A DNA stretch of 24,736 bases, taken from IMG/VR virus record IMGVR_UViG_3300046820_000054, positions 1-24,736 of that record, one strand, 5' to 3'. Of the stretch, positions 1 through 8,193 are shown piece after piece. The translations under genes were made by a program, and so were the position numbers. Each line of letters starts with the position of its first letter. The stretch's first letter is position 1. Below the pieces are notes generated by a model, which was not told the DNA's origin, ran no database searches, and worked only from the letters and a program-made list of their open reading frames with translations. Origin of the DNA: a virus.

Positions 1-526
1 TTCCCCATGTATTGATTCGAGCATCGTTCATTAAATACGGCTCTGCCTCAATCAAAGAAGCATAGAGCAAAGCATCAGGCGCAACATTCAAAAACACATT
101 TGACGCATTGGTGCTTGACAGATATGCAGGTGCAGCAAAGTACAACATTCTCAATGTGTAAATGCCATCAGGAGGAGGAGACAGTAAGAACTCGTTAGCC
201 AGAATTGTGTAAGACTTAGGAACACCAACTTCTGATGCTCTTGGGTCATTAGACAAAGCAGAGGGACTAGAGTAACTCAATGGTTGAATTGGGTTTGTCA
301 ATGCGACAAAATCACGAATCTCTAAGAAGTCAGCAGGTAACTCAACAGTTGAATCACCCGAGACAGTCGGTGTCGTTACTGACTTTAACATTTGACGGAT
401 ACGCAACTCTCTACGCAGTCGATTCTCAGCAAATGTAATAAAGTCTGGAATCTGGCTAGTCAAGTCAGACCGAGCCAAATATCCTGCAATAGATGTCTTT
501 AAATCAGAGTATGTTGCGAAACTCAT
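1..526 (-). CDS. Head-tail adaptor protein, SU10-like (partial, C-terminus outside window)
   Basis: The minus-strand reading frame opens with ATG at 526 and stays open to the left edge, giving at least 175 residues. It begins MSFATYSDLKTSIAGYLARS and continues with TSQIPDFITFAENRLRRELR, then a short beta-rich segment (TVELPADFLEIRDFV). From knowledge of the family, this N-terminal pattern (a short helical domain, then a polar AENRLRREL helix) is typical of the SU10-type adaptor that bridges portal and tail. The start overlaps the stop of the upstream 104-aa gene in an ATGA junction, so translation is probably coupled. Position after capsid and portal genes fits. The family call rests on remembered sequence pattern, not a search. 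Confidence 0.75.
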   Translation of the reverse strand, partial: MSFATYSDLKTSIAGYLARSDLTSQIPDFITFAENRLRRELRIRQMLKSVTTPTVSGDSTVELPADFLEIRDFVALTNPIQPLSYSSPSALSNDPRASEVGVPKSYTILANEFLLSPPPDGIYTLRMLYFAAPAYLSSTNASNVFLNVAPDALLYASLIEAEPYLMNDARINTWG

Positions 527-837
527 ACCACTCCAGTCCTAGTGCGCCATGCACGATTCATTGGGTCATTTAACCAAGCGGCAAAACGCTTATCGTCTAG
601 AACTGCAAAGCCACGCATGATGCCTTGTTTGTTAAGGTCATCAATCACAGTCATAGGAATAGAGGCTACTTTGTTGCCAAACAATTCATCAGACCATCTT
701 GAACGCTCATCAAAAGAATTAAATTCTTTCTTGTTCTGCTCAACAATGCTAGATACATCTTGACGAGTCTGAATAACGATGCCGCCATCACCATCGGCAT
801 GGACAGCAGTTTGACGAAAATTGACAGGGTTTTGCAT
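523..837 (-). CDS. Conserved phage head-region protein, unknown function (104 aa)
   Basis: This 104-residue protein lies between the major capsid gene and the adaptor gene. It has a short beta-like N-terminus (MQNPVNFRQTAVHADGDGGI) and a helical centre with DERSRWSDELFGNKVASIP. The C-terminus, with AAWLNDPMNRAWRTRTG, looks like a small folded cap. No enzyme motif, signal peptide or membrane segment is visible. No clear Shine-Dalgarno precedes the ATG at 837, and an intrinsic terminator-like hairpin lies just upstream, so expression probably depends on read-through from the capsid gene. Location suggests a head-completion or minor structural role, but that is inference from gene order only. 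Confidence 0.65.
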   Translation of the reverse strand: MQNPVNFRQTAVHADGDGGIVIQTRQDVSSIVEQNKKEFNSFDERSRWSDELFGNKVASIPMTVIDDLNKQGIMRGFAVLDDKRFAAWLNDPMNRAWRTRTGVV

Positions 838-860
838 ACGCTAATTCTATCAGTTTGGCT

Positions 861-900
861 AGAAAAGAAAATGCCCCAGAGGTTTAAGTCTGAGGCATTT
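861..900 (-). terminator. Intrinsic terminator downstream of the capsid gene
   Basis: Read on the minus strand, AAATGCCTCAGA (900-889) pairs with TCTGGGGCATTT (880-869), a 12-bp stem with one mismatch and an 8-nt loop. It is followed by the T-rich TCTTTTCT (868-861). It lies 17 nt after the capsid stop codon. A leaky terminator here would make capsid transcript more abundant than the downstream adaptor transcript, a common late-gene arrangement (inference). Confidence 0.75.
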
Positions 901-917
901 TTCGGAGTTACCTTAGA

Positions 918-1868
918 TTAAGGTGTCAAGTCAGCAATGATGCCATGTGCGGCTTCGTTACGAACTTCCAATGTGTACTCGCACAGCAACTGTGTAGACT
1001 CATTGTCGCCAGTAACAGCCAACTCGTTGGTCTGGAAAGGACGCAAGTAAGCGATAGCAGCCATGTCGGGATCAAGCACAAATGCTGTCTCATCGCATGA
1101 GTTGGTGGAAGTCATAAAGCGGTTAGGCACAACAGAAACTGTACCAAAATCGCTCAAATAGACATCAGCCGCACCAATGATGGTGGTAGGAGCATTTGCA
1201 GGGGCCATGAAGCGTTGAGCAGCAATACCAGCAAAAGCAGAAACAACTTGCTTGTGTGCAGGGTTGACCATCAACACTTTAGGATTGCCACCAGAGGCGT
1301 ACACTTCACGGATAACAGTCTTCAAGATGTCTTCTGTAAAGGTGCGGTTTGTGCCGTTGGTACGAGCAGTAGTGCCAGAAGCACCAGCAGAACCACCAGA
1401 ACCAAAGTCACCATTGGTAGCCAACCAAGCCTGCAAACCACCCAATTTACGAGCAGTTGTAGAGTTGCCGTTAGCAGCGACTTGGTTGCTCAACAAAGAG
1501 GTTTCCATGTCACGCTTGATTTCGCTAGAAGCCTTGGCCAACTGATAAGCCTTTTCAGACTTACGACCAGCTTTGTCAACAGCGTTCAAAGTGCCAGAAA
1601 TCTTTACAGTTTTCTGTGCAATCTGGCAGCGGTTGCCAACACGGGTAGTTGGAGACATAGTAGCGTCAGAAGCGGTATCGCCTTCAACAGCAAAGTTTGA
1701 CAAAGTGGCGGCTGCCAAAGAGTCGGTTTGCCACTCGTGCAAAACAGCAGTTGCTTTTGTCTTACCAATGGAAGACATGAAAGGCGTATCTGTTGGTGAA
1801 ATCGAATAAATAACATCCGAAAGGTCTTCACGCATACCGATAGCGGTGTATGTTTGATATGTAGCCAT
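918..1868 (-). CDS. Major capsid protein, SU10-type (HK97 fold family)
   Basis: The 316-residue product starts MATYQTYTAIGMREDLSDVI and continues with YSISPTDTPFMSSIGKTKA, the N-terminal pattern of the SU10 major head protein family (formerly DUF5309). Further support comes from the conserved middle KTVKISGTLNAVDKAGRKSE, a helix with KRDMETSLLSNQ (about residues 118-129), a glycine/serine-rich loop (about 155-172), and a C-terminal TLEVRNEAAHGIIADLTP. Length fits the family. A good ribosome site (TTGGAG, about 7 nt before ATG) supports the start. It lies directly after the scaffold gene and before a terminator hairpin, as expected for the most highly expressed late gene. The fold assignment to HK97 follows from the family. 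Confidence 0.9.
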   Translation of the reverse strand: MATYQTYTAIGMREDLSDVIYSISPTDTPFMSSIGKTKATAVLHEWQTDSLAAATLSNFAVEGDTASDATMSPTTRVGNRCQIAQKTVKISGTLNAVDKAGRKSEKAYQLAKASSEIKRDMETSLLSNQVAANGNSTTARKLGGLQAWLATNGDFGSGGSAGASGTTARTNGTNRTFTEDILKTVIREVYASGGNPKVLMVNPAHKQVVSAFAGIAAQRFMAPANAPTTIIGAADVYLSDFGTVSVVPNRFMTSTNSCDETAFVLDPDMAAIAYLRPFQTNELAVTGDNESTQLLCEYTLEVRNEAAHGIIADLTP

Positions 1869-1883
1869 TTTAAAACTCCAAAA

Positions 1884-2819
1884 TTAAAAGAATCGTTCAA
1901 ATGCTTTGGCAGCGTCTGTGACTTTTCCAGTCTCACGCAACCTCTGCATTACCTGTTTGTCTTGTGACGACTTTGTAGGAGGCGCTGAAGTCCCAGATCG
2001 CATCATCTTAGGAGCAGACTGGAGTTTCTTGGTTAACTCAGGCTTGCTCTTTTGAAGTTGCTCATACTTCATTGCTTTATACAAACTCACCACAGCACGA
2101 CTGTCATATACGGAACTGAGTTCTTGGTCAGTCCAACCAACAGACTTCGCATAGTCACGGATTTGTTTCCGCACCGCATCACCCTGTGGCGTAGCCAACT
2201 CAGGAATCAAACTCACTAGCTTCTCAGACTCTTGACGGAGATGGTTTTGCAGAGAGGCTTGTTGCTCGGCTTGTTGCTGTTGGGCAAGGCGTTGCTGTTC
2301 GGCTCTAACTACTGCTAACTGCTTCTCACGCTGACTCTGTTCAGCTACCGCCACGGCATAACCAATGGGGTCTGTTTCCTTTAGAACATCTAAGTTCACA
2401 CCCTGATCTTGCTGACTTAGGAAGCTATCCAAAGCCTTCAACTTCTGGGCATAAGCCATTCGCTCTTGTTTCACCTGCTCTAGATGACTACGCTCGGCTT
2501 CGAGAGCCTTGCGCTGTTCAGCTAGTGCCTGAGACTTTTTAGTGTAGTCCGCACCTTGTTGATAACCTTTGATGAGTTCATCTTCGTCAACCTCGATTTC
2601 CTCACCAGCAGCCTTGACTTTATATCTAGGCTTAGGCGCAATTTCCTCGGATTCCTCCGCATACTCTTGCTCAACTTCATCACTCGCCTGTAGTTCCTCT
2701 GTTTGACCTTCGGCTTGGCTGTTGTCAGCTTCCTCTGAATCACCCATTAAACTCTCAAACGCTGAAGCGGCTTGGTTTACATTTAGGCTTTCACTCCCTT
2801 GTGGGTTGGTGTTTTCCAT
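1884..2819 (-). CDS. Capsid assembly scaffolding protein
   Basis: This 311-residue protein has an acidic, disordered-looking N-terminus (MENTNPQGSESLNVNQAASA, then many E/D/S). A short beta-rich segment follows (PRYKVKAAGEEIEVDEDELI, about residues 63-82), then a motif with KGYQQGADYTKKSQALAEQR leading into a long charged, Q-rich coiled coil (about 95-205). The basic C-terminus has SGTSAPPTKSSQDKQVMQRL and ends in KAFERFF. This layout and the position immediately before the major capsid gene are typical of podovirus-type scaffolds, whose C-terminus contacts the coat protein. It acts in prohead assembly and is expected to be lost from the mature virion. No protease is visible in this window. 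Confidence 0.85.
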   Translation of the reverse strand: MENTNPQGSESLNVNQAASAFESLMGDSEEADNSQAEGQTEELQASDEVEQEYAEESEEIAPKPRYKVKAAGEEIEVDEDELIKGYQQGADYTKKSQALAEQRKALEAERSHLEQVKQERMAYAQKLKALDSFLSQQDQGVNLDVLKETDPIGYAVAVAEQSQREKQLAVVRAEQQRLAQQQQAEQQASLQNHLRQESEKLVSLIPELATPQGDAVRKQIRDYAKSVGWTDQELSSVYDSRAVVSLYKAMKYEQLQKSKPELTKKLQSAPKMMRSGTSAPPTKSSQDKQVMQRLRETGKVTDAAKAFERFF

Positions 2820-2828
2820 GTGTCATCT

Positions 2829-2877
2829 CAAAAATCGCCAGAATCCGTCTGGACTGCGGTGTAGCTTTTACGCTACA
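2829..2877 (-). terminator. Two tandem hairpins, terminator or attenuator before the scaffold gene
   Basis: On the minus strand TGTAGC (2877-2872) pairs with GCTACA (2865-2860) around a 6-nt loop; this hairpin overlaps the stop codon of the preceding 79-aa gene. Then CCAGA (2852-2848) pairs with TCTGG (2842-2838) around 5 nt, followed by CGATTTTTG. The second hairpin plus five Ts is terminator-like but its stem is only 5 bp, so partial termination or mRNA processing is as likely as full termination. Confidence 0.45.
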
Positions 2878-3112
2878 GAATCTTCCACTTCTTATCTCTG
2901 ATCGCAGTCTCCGAGGCTAAGCCTTCTAGGTGTCCTGTAATCAGTTCAATCGTTCTAATGTGTCGATAAGCGTCTTCTCGTTTATCAATCTCACTAGCAT
3001 TTGTGTTAATTATCACACTAATCTGCTCTTTTTTCAAATTATCTATGACTTCTTTGAAAAAGTCATCATTTAACAGATTCTTAGCCCATTGAGCCAGTAG
3101 GTGTTTGTCCAT
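2873..3112 (-). CDS. Small helical head-module protein, unknown function (79 aa)
   Basis: The 79-residue product begins MDKHLLAQWAKNLLNDDFFK and looks all-helical. Its shape (LLNDDFFKEVIDNLKKEQIS followed by a REDAYRHIRTIELITGHLE helix) resembles small proteins of unknown role found in the head modules of many tailed phages, from memory. It overlaps the end of the 795-aa gene by 32 nt, so translation is probably coupled. No cysteines, membrane segment or catalytic motif. A chaperone or partner for the neighbouring large repeat protein is possible but unproven. Confidence 0.6.
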   Translation of the reverse strand: MDKHLLAQWAKNLLNDDFFKEVIDNLKKEQISVIINTNASEIDKREDAYRHIRTIELITGHLEGLASETAIRDKKWKIL

Positions 3113-5468
3113 ATTGGTTTTGTATTCCTGAAATTACATCGTTAATTGAGAGAACTTGGCTTGGCAGTACATCTCTGCTATTGCCCAAAATACTCCGCAA
3201 TTGGTTATAACTCATGTTTGATGGCTGATTGAACTGTACTGGCGCAGGAACTTTGCCATAATTAGGGTCTAAGAACTTCTCCCATTGTGTGCCAATCAAC
3301 AGATTACGATTGCCAAAATCAATAGGAGGCAACTGAGTTGGTGCAACACTAGGCAAGTCTTTTGTGTAAGTTGGAGACTTCCAATCTTCTGGAACAGGAA
3401 CAATCGGGAATCCAGTAGGACCAGTCTCTTGAGTTGTCGCACCCAATACGCTTGCACCCAATACACCTAAACGAATCATGTCAATGATCTCAGAGGCTGT
3501 GTATGTCTTAGGTGGTACTGTATTAGCAATCGGAGGAGCAACAATTGTAGGGGCTGGCTCTGTCTCGTTTGTAATCGTGCTTGGTCTTTCAGCAATAGTC
3601 GTAATCTGTGGGACAGTCTCTTGAATAGGAGGCGCAACAATCGTTGGAATGGGTTGCTCTGGCTCTTTAGGCGCTTGGCTAGTCATTACCAATTCAGGGA
3701 TTATTGAGGCGATAACTTGGTCAACAGTTGTAGGTGCTTCTACTTTAGGCGCTTCTACTCTTGGTGCTGTGACTTCAACAGGTGTTGGTGCTTGCTGAAC
3801 AGGAGGTTGCTCAACAGGTATCTGAGCAATCGCATTGATTACTTCGCTAACAGTCGGTGCAGTAGGTTGAACAGGCTCAGTCACTTGCACAGTTTCAATT
3901 GGCGCAACTGGTGTAGGAGTTGGCTCTACGACTGGCGGCTCTGTAACTACAGGCTGAATAATCGAATTTATTATTTCATTAACAGTTGGCGTAGTTGTCT
4001 GCACAGGCTCAGTAGGCTCAGTCACTCGTACTGTCTCTACTGGTGCAACTACCTCTGGAATTGGTTGTTGGTTAACAATTGCATTGATTATTTCATTGAC
4101 TGTTGGCGTAGGTGCTACAGGCGCAGAAACTTGAACATTCTCAATTGGAGGCTGAGTAATTGTTGGCTCAACAACAGGAGCAACCTCTTGGGGAACGAAT
4201 GATGAAGCATTGCCACCAATGTTATTGATGAACTCAGAAACATTTGTAACGCCAGCGGCTTTTAAATCTTTGACGAGTTGGTTTTGCAAAGCATCATTGA
4301 TCTGCTCAGTAGTACCACCAACAAAGTCAATTGGCACTTCTGGTGTTGGCAAAGATGGCAAATATGGCTTAACAATATCTGCAACAGCGCCACCTGCACC
4401 ACCAAGCAATGCACCTTTCGCAATACTGTCGCCAGTAATCGCTGAAGTGCTACCACCAACCAAAGCGCCAGTTAGTGCGTTTGTGGCTAGTGTTGAGGCT
4501 GTTGGGCCAAGCAAACTAGCCGCAGCAGGGCCAAGAATAGGTGTCAAAGCCGCAGCAATAATCGGTGCAAATACACCAATGTCATCACGGCTTGATGCAC
4601 CAGTCGTATAGAAAACAGGCTTGCCAGAAGCATCAAAATCTACTCTGTAGCCTGTGTTACCTTTTCCCTCAAAAGTACCACCAAATGCGTTACCAGTCTG
4701 TCGTTCGCTATATGTAATCGGTACAGCTTGGTTTGTTTCTTTGTTGCCGTAGGTTACTTGAGTGCCAATTGGTGCAGTAGCGTAGTCAATGCGACCGCCT
4801 TCAGTTTCATAAGAACCTGTTTGGACAATGTTAGGGTCAACAGGATTGCCTCGTTGGTCAACATAGCCACCACGACCATCAGGACGGACATCCTCTTGCA
4901 AGCCAGTCTGTGTGATCTTTCCAAACTGACTAATGTCTGTGATGCCAATGCCCGCCATGATCTTAGCCATGTCTTTAGCGGCTTGTTCAGCACCTACGCC
5001 ACCAGTCCATTTAGAAGTGTCACTAGAGCCTAAGATTTGCTTTGTCAGCGTATCAATAACTGATGCTGAAGGCTTATTCTCCTGTACTGGCTTTGCAGGT
5101 TGCAACTGCTCAACTGGTGCGTCTGCATCTCGTTGAATGGGTTGCTCAATTGGCTGTCTAGCAATGATCTCGTTGATTACAGACGGAGGCAATTGTGCTG
5201 CTATCTGATTGATAACTTCTTGAACAGATTGTGGCTCAACATAAGGTTGCTGAACTTCTGGCTGTTGGAAAACTGGCTGATACACAGGCTCTTGATAAAC
5301 TGGCTCTGGTGCTACATAGACAGGCGCAGGCGCTTGGTATACAGGCTCTGGTGCAATATAAACTGGCTCTTGGTAAACAGGCTGTAACTGCTCAATTTGC
5401 ATCAACAAGTCTTCAAGCGATACCTCGCCATCATTGTTGACCATTGAGATAAAGTTATTTCTAGCCAT
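3081..5468 (-). CDS. Large proline-rich repeat protein of the head module (795 aa)
   Basis: Unrecognised function. The N-terminus carries a tyrosine/proline repeat at residues 30-67 (units such as PVYQEPVYIAPEPVYQAPAP). A globular part with WTGGVGAEQAAKDMAKIM starts near 154 and is followed by a Gly/Tyr-rich beta-like region. A hydrophobic Ala/Gly segment (297-365, with APIIAAALTPILGPAAASLL) could insert in or lie on membrane. The rest is P/V/T-rich linker holding repeated short helices of the form [ST]-h-x-[EDQ]-h-I-x-x-I: TVNEIINAI (456), TVNEIINSI (495), TVSEVINAI (539), TVDQVIASI (581), TASEIIDMI (657), with divergent copies at 17, 81, 96, 409 and 774. It sits between portal and scaffold, 2 nt after the portal stop. 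An internal virion or ejected protein, or an assembly hub, are the main possibilities; this is inference from position and composition. Confidence 0.7.
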   Translation of the reverse strand: MARNNFISMVNNDGEVSLEDLLMQIEQLQPVYQEPVYIAPEPVYQAPAPVYVAPEPVYQEPVYQPVFQQPEVQQPYVEPQSVQEVINQIAAQLPPSVINEIIARQPIEQPIQRDADAPVEQLQPAKPVQENKPSASVIDTLTKQILGSSDTSKWTGGVGAEQAAKDMAKIMAGIGITDISQFGKITQTGLQEDVRPDGRGGYVDQRGNPVDPNIVQTGSYETEGGRIDYATAPIGTQVTYGNKETNQAVPITYSERQTGNAFGGTFEGKGNTGYRVDFDASGKPVFYTTGASSRDDIGVFAPIIAAALTPILGPAAASLLGPTASTLATNALTGALVGGSTSAITGDSIAKGALLGGAGGAVADIVKPYLPSLPTPEVPIDFVGGTTEQINDALQNQLVKDLKAAGVTNVSEFINNIGGNASSFVPQEVAPVVEPTITQPPIENVQVSAPVAPTPTVNEIINAIVNQQPIPEVVAPVETVRVTEPTEPVQTTTPTVNEIINSIIQPVVTEPPVVEPTPTPVAPIETVQVTEPVQPTAPTVSEVINAIAQIPVEQPPVQQAPTPVEVTAPRVEAPKVEAPTTVDQVIASIIPELVMTSQAPKEPEQPIPTIVAPPIQETVPQITTIAERPSTITNETEPAPTIVAPPIANTVPPKTYTASEIIDMIRLGVLGASVLGATTQETGPTGFPIVPVPEDWKSPTYTKDLPSVAPTQLPPIDFGNRNLLIGTQWEKFLDPNYGKVPAPVQFNQPSNMSYNQLRSILGNSRDVLPSQVLSINDVISGIQNQYGQTPTGSMG
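3699..4103 (-). repeat. Coding repeat array: short TVxEIIxxI helices in proline-rich linkers
   Basis: Residues 456-590 of the 795-aa protein contain four near-regular units spaced about 39-44 residues apart. Each consists of the helix (TVNEIINAI, TVNEIINSI, TVSEVINAI, TVDQVIASI) and a linker rich in PVVEPTPTP and VAPIETVQVTEP. Linker pieces also repeat (ETVRVTEP at 478, ETVQVTEP at 525). Tandem duplication followed by divergence is the simplest origin. Confidence 0.75.
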
Positions 5469-5470
5469 GA

Positions 5471-7603
5471 TTAGCCCTTAATTTCTACATTGCTAGTAAT
5501 GCCAGCACCTACCTTCATTGCTTTCAATTGAGCTTCAACCTCAAACTCTTGCTGTTTCATCGCAAAGTAAGCCTGTTGTTTCTCACGCTCAAGCATCAAC
5601 TTAGCAGCCTCTTTCTCACGCATCAATTGCATTTCAAGACCAGCCTTTTGTTGAGCCATTTGCATATCAATCTGCATTTGCTGTTGTTGCAACTGAATGT
5701 CAGCTTGGGCTTTCTGTTGGTTAGCTTGTATCTCAGCCTGTGTTCTAGCCATCATTGCTTGAACCTCTGGAGGCATTTGCTGTTGCTGTGGCGGAGGATT
5801 GCTCAAAGCCTGATCTTGCTCTGGTGTAATAGGCTTGTAGAACTCAGCAGAGTCCTTAAAGCCTGCAATCTCAACCATACGACCCAAAGTGCCACGATAC
5901 TGTGCAGGGCTTACATAAGGGTTAGCAGGGCCGTACTGAGCAATCAACTGCTCTTGTTTGGCAAGAACCATCGACAGCATAGCCATTTGCTCTTGTCTGT
6001 TACCTGCACCCAAACCAACATTGATAGAAACATCGTACTGGTTAGCCCATGTGCGAGGGTCAAACTCTACGAATTCGCCTCTCATACGAACTAAACGAGG
6101 CTTGTCCTGATACTTACAGAGAAGATGCAAGATGCCTTGGAATAGAGACTTAACACCTGTCTCAGCAAAGATTCGAGCCATTAGTTCAATCTTGCCTGCG
6201 CCAGCTTGTTGCATAGACGCAACAGCCGCAGCAGTCACATTCTGCAAGATAGATGGGTCTAAGCCCTGAGAAGCATCAGATACGCCAGTACGCTTAGATT
6301 GGACTGTATCCAAGTACTGAAGCATTGGGAAAGCCTGAGCCGCTACATTCTGCACTACAAGTTGTTGAACAGCTCCCTGAGACTTAGCACGAATAACACC
6401 ACCAGCAGTAGATGTAAGCAAGTCGTCAAGGTTTACCTGCCCTTCAACAGCGACTACTCGTGCGTTGTTTGTCAGATAGAGGTTATCCAACATTTGACGA
6501 GTGATAGTAGTCTTGATTAACTGAATGTCTGTAGTTCTGTCAGCAAGTGAGTTGCCAAAGAACTTGTGCGGAATTGGAATCGGGCAGATTGAATGGAATG
6601 GAACATAGTCCACTTCTTCAATCATTTCCTTGCCATTCTCATCCTCAAGAATCTCGTTTGAGGCATAGAACACCTGAACGAGTGAAGCAATGCCTTTGCC
6701 CTCTATATCAGTCTTGACATAGCACTCAAAGACCTCAATCTCTTGCATTGATGGGTCATCAGTCTGAACTTGGTAAGGCTGCTCACCAGCAGAGAATCTA
6801 ACCACACGCTCAGGGGTGTAGGCTAGTGCATCGTCCATTTGCAAGCCTTCAACTTGCTTTTTGTTGAATCCCATAGCCACCAAAGTGCTACGAGTTAACA
6901 TTTGACGATGGGCTACGAATGGGCTGTCAGCAATCGTTCTAGCTTTCTTGCTAATCAAGAACTCTTCTGGCGGGACATTCTCAATCGTTACCTTGCCTGA
7001 TTTCTTTTTCTTTTGGACGACAACATTGTGTGTCGCACCCATAACTGGCATACCCATAGGGTCAACAACTGGCTGTCCCATTGGGTCAAATATTGGGAAT
7101 TCTGTCGTATCTTGCTCGACAATCTCCATGCTCTCATCGCTCATCAGCATGGCTAACTCGTCCTCAGACAAGTTGAAGTAACGCTCTTTAGTGATGTCCT
7201 CTTTGTCTTCCCAATAGGCTTTTACGATGCCGTTCTTCTGCAAAAGAGCATCTTTAAACCAGTCGTGCAGAATGGCTACGCCTTCGTTATCCCTTGAGAA
7301 TACCCAGTTACAGTACTCGGTGGCTTGCTTGGCAGAGGCTTCGTCTTGTGGGCCTTGTGGCTCAAATACTACAATATTGTCTGAGCCTGTAAAGATACGG
7401 ACTAGGCTAGGCAATGCGCCATCAATGGCTTCGGCTACCTCACCAGTAACGATCTGGCTCTTTCCCTCTGTCTCATTTCCTAATGGCTGACGCAGATAAT
7501 ACTGAAGCGCTTGCTTTCTTTGCTCAACAGTTTCGCTTTCAATGTAGCCAATGGCATCATCAATTTCTGCCTGCAAGATGGATTTCAATTCATTTCGGCT
7601 CAT
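5471..7603 (-). CDS. Portal protein, SU10/P22-type
   Basis: The 710-residue product has the usual size and features of a podovirus-type portal. The N-terminal wing has DAIGYIESETVEQRKQALQY and QPLGNETEGKSQIVTGEVAE. A middle with ENVPPEEFLISKKARTIADS follows, and then the stem and crown region with HSICPIPIPHKFFGNSLADR and DIQLIKTTITRQMLDNLYLT. The last ~115 residues (594-710) are a glutamine- and methionine-rich coiled coil (QAEIQANQQKAQADIQLQQQ), the barrel-like tail seen in this family. It forms the dodecameric DNA channel at the capsid vertex. The ATG overlaps the stop of the upstream HNH gene (ATGA), suggesting that the endonuclease gene was inserted directly in front of the portal gene. 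Confidence 0.9.
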   Translation of the reverse strand: MSRNELKSILQAEIDDAIGYIESETVEQRKQALQYYLRQPLGNETEGKSQIVTGEVAEAIDGALPSLVRIFTGSDNIVVFEPQGPQDEASAKQATEYCNWVFSRDNEGVAILHDWFKDALLQKNGIVKAYWEDKEDITKERYFNLSEDELAMLMSDESMEIVEQDTTEFPIFDPMGQPVVDPMGMPVMGATHNVVVQKKKKSGKVTIENVPPEEFLISKKARTIADSPFVAHRQMLTRSTLVAMGFNKKQVEGLQMDDALAYTPERVVRFSAGEQPYQVQTDDPSMQEIEVFECYVKTDIEGKGIASLVQVFYASNEILEDENGKEMIEEVDYVPFHSICPIPIPHKFFGNSLADRTTDIQLIKTTITRQMLDNLYLTNNARVVAVEGQVNLDDLLTSTAGGVIRAKSQGAVQQLVVQNVAAQAFPMLQYLDTVQSKRTGVSDASQGLDPSILQNVTAAAVASMQQAGAGKIELMARIFAETGVKSLFQGILHLLCKYQDKPRLVRMRGEFVEFDPRTWANQYDVSINVGLGAGNRQEQMAMLSMVLAKQEQLIAQYGPANPYVSPAQYRGTLGRMVEIAGFKDSAEFYKPITPEQDQALSNPPPQQQQMPPEVQAMMARTQAEIQANQQKAQADIQLQQQQMQIDMQMAQQKAGLEMQLMREKEAAKLMLEREKQQAYFAMKQQEFEVEAQLKAMKVGAGITSNVEIKG

Positions 7604-8193
7604 AAAGCATTAACCCACTCATAAGGTTTAGTAAAAGTCATAGTGTTGCGCTTTCTTACATTTAACGCTTCAGGAATGACTTGGATGTTTGAGGCACAAT
7701 GAAATCCAGACGCAGTTTTGCTTTGCAATGGAATCATATGGTCTATGTGCCATTTTACATTAGTTACAGCACTTCTGTGTCTAGAAAGTAATGCTGCCTC
7801 GTGCATTACAAAAGCATCAAATTCACCATACCATTTAGGGGTAGCGTTTATTCGTGACGCTCTACGCTTGTGGAGATCAGCCAAAACCTTCTCAGGATTA
7901 TCTTTTTTCCATTTATTGAGTCTTGCTCTTTGCTCAATACGATTCTTATCTTGCCAAGCCTGTTTGTAGGCTTTCATCTTTTCAGGGTTTGCTTTAGCCC
8001 ACTCTTTGTGCTTATGATAATTGTTAACAGCATAATTTTGTTTTAACTGTCTAGCAAAATCAAGGCAAGCGTCACAAAGACAGTCGCCATTGAGAGTACG
8101 ATCAGCAATGCCACCACGCTTACATGGCTTACCAGTAAAGTAAGTTTTAAACCCTAAGGCTTTAGCTTCCTTCCTGTTTAGCGGCTTGCTCAT
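7600..8193 (-). CDS. Free-standing HNH endonuclease, probably homing type
   Basis: The 197-residue protein has an N-terminal cysteine cluster (C24, C38, C40, C43 in KPCKRGG and GDCLCDACL), a lysine-rich helical linker, and a C-terminal HNH core. The core shows WHIDHMIPL with D151 and H152, a HCASNIQVIPEALN segment (residues 165-178), and K181. This is the treble-clef nuclease layout common in phage HNH proteins. A strong ribosome site (AAAGGAGAAGA then ATG) supports the start. It interrupts the otherwise canonical TerL-portal order and ends exactly on the portal start codon, as expected for a mobile endonuclease gene. A role in packaging-associated nicking is an alternative, since HNH proteins near terminases can stimulate cleavage (known from other phages). 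Confidence 0.85.
   Translation of the reverse strand: MSKPLNRKEAKALGFKTYFTGKPCKRGGIADRTLNGDCLCDACLDFARQLKQNYAVNNYHKHKEWAKANPEKMKAYKQAWQDKNRIEQRARLNKWKKDNPEKVLADLHKRRASRINATPKWYGEFDAFVMHEAALLSRHRSAVTNVKWHIDHMIPLQSKTASGFHCASNIQVIPEALNVRKRNTMTFTKPYEWVNAL

Noticed and set aside
841-868. Possible promoter (TAGAAT) between terminator and the 104-aa gene
   Set aside because: No acceptable -35 at 16-18 bp, so read-through is the simpler explanation.
1215-1700. 161-codon plus-strand ORF opposite the capsid gene
   Set aside because: Antisense to a well-supported capsid gene, no ribosome site, low-complexity serine/threonine-rich product; a shadow frame.
3717-4202. 161-codon plus-strand ORF opposite the repeat protein
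   Set aside because: Its arginine/tryptophan/serine-rich repeats mirror the proline/valine repeat codons on the other strand; composition artefact.
5528-6094. 188-codon plus-strand leucine/histidine-rich ORF
   Set aside because: Antisense to the glutamine-rich tail of the portal gene; the leucine-rich product comes from the complement of CAG/CAA codons.
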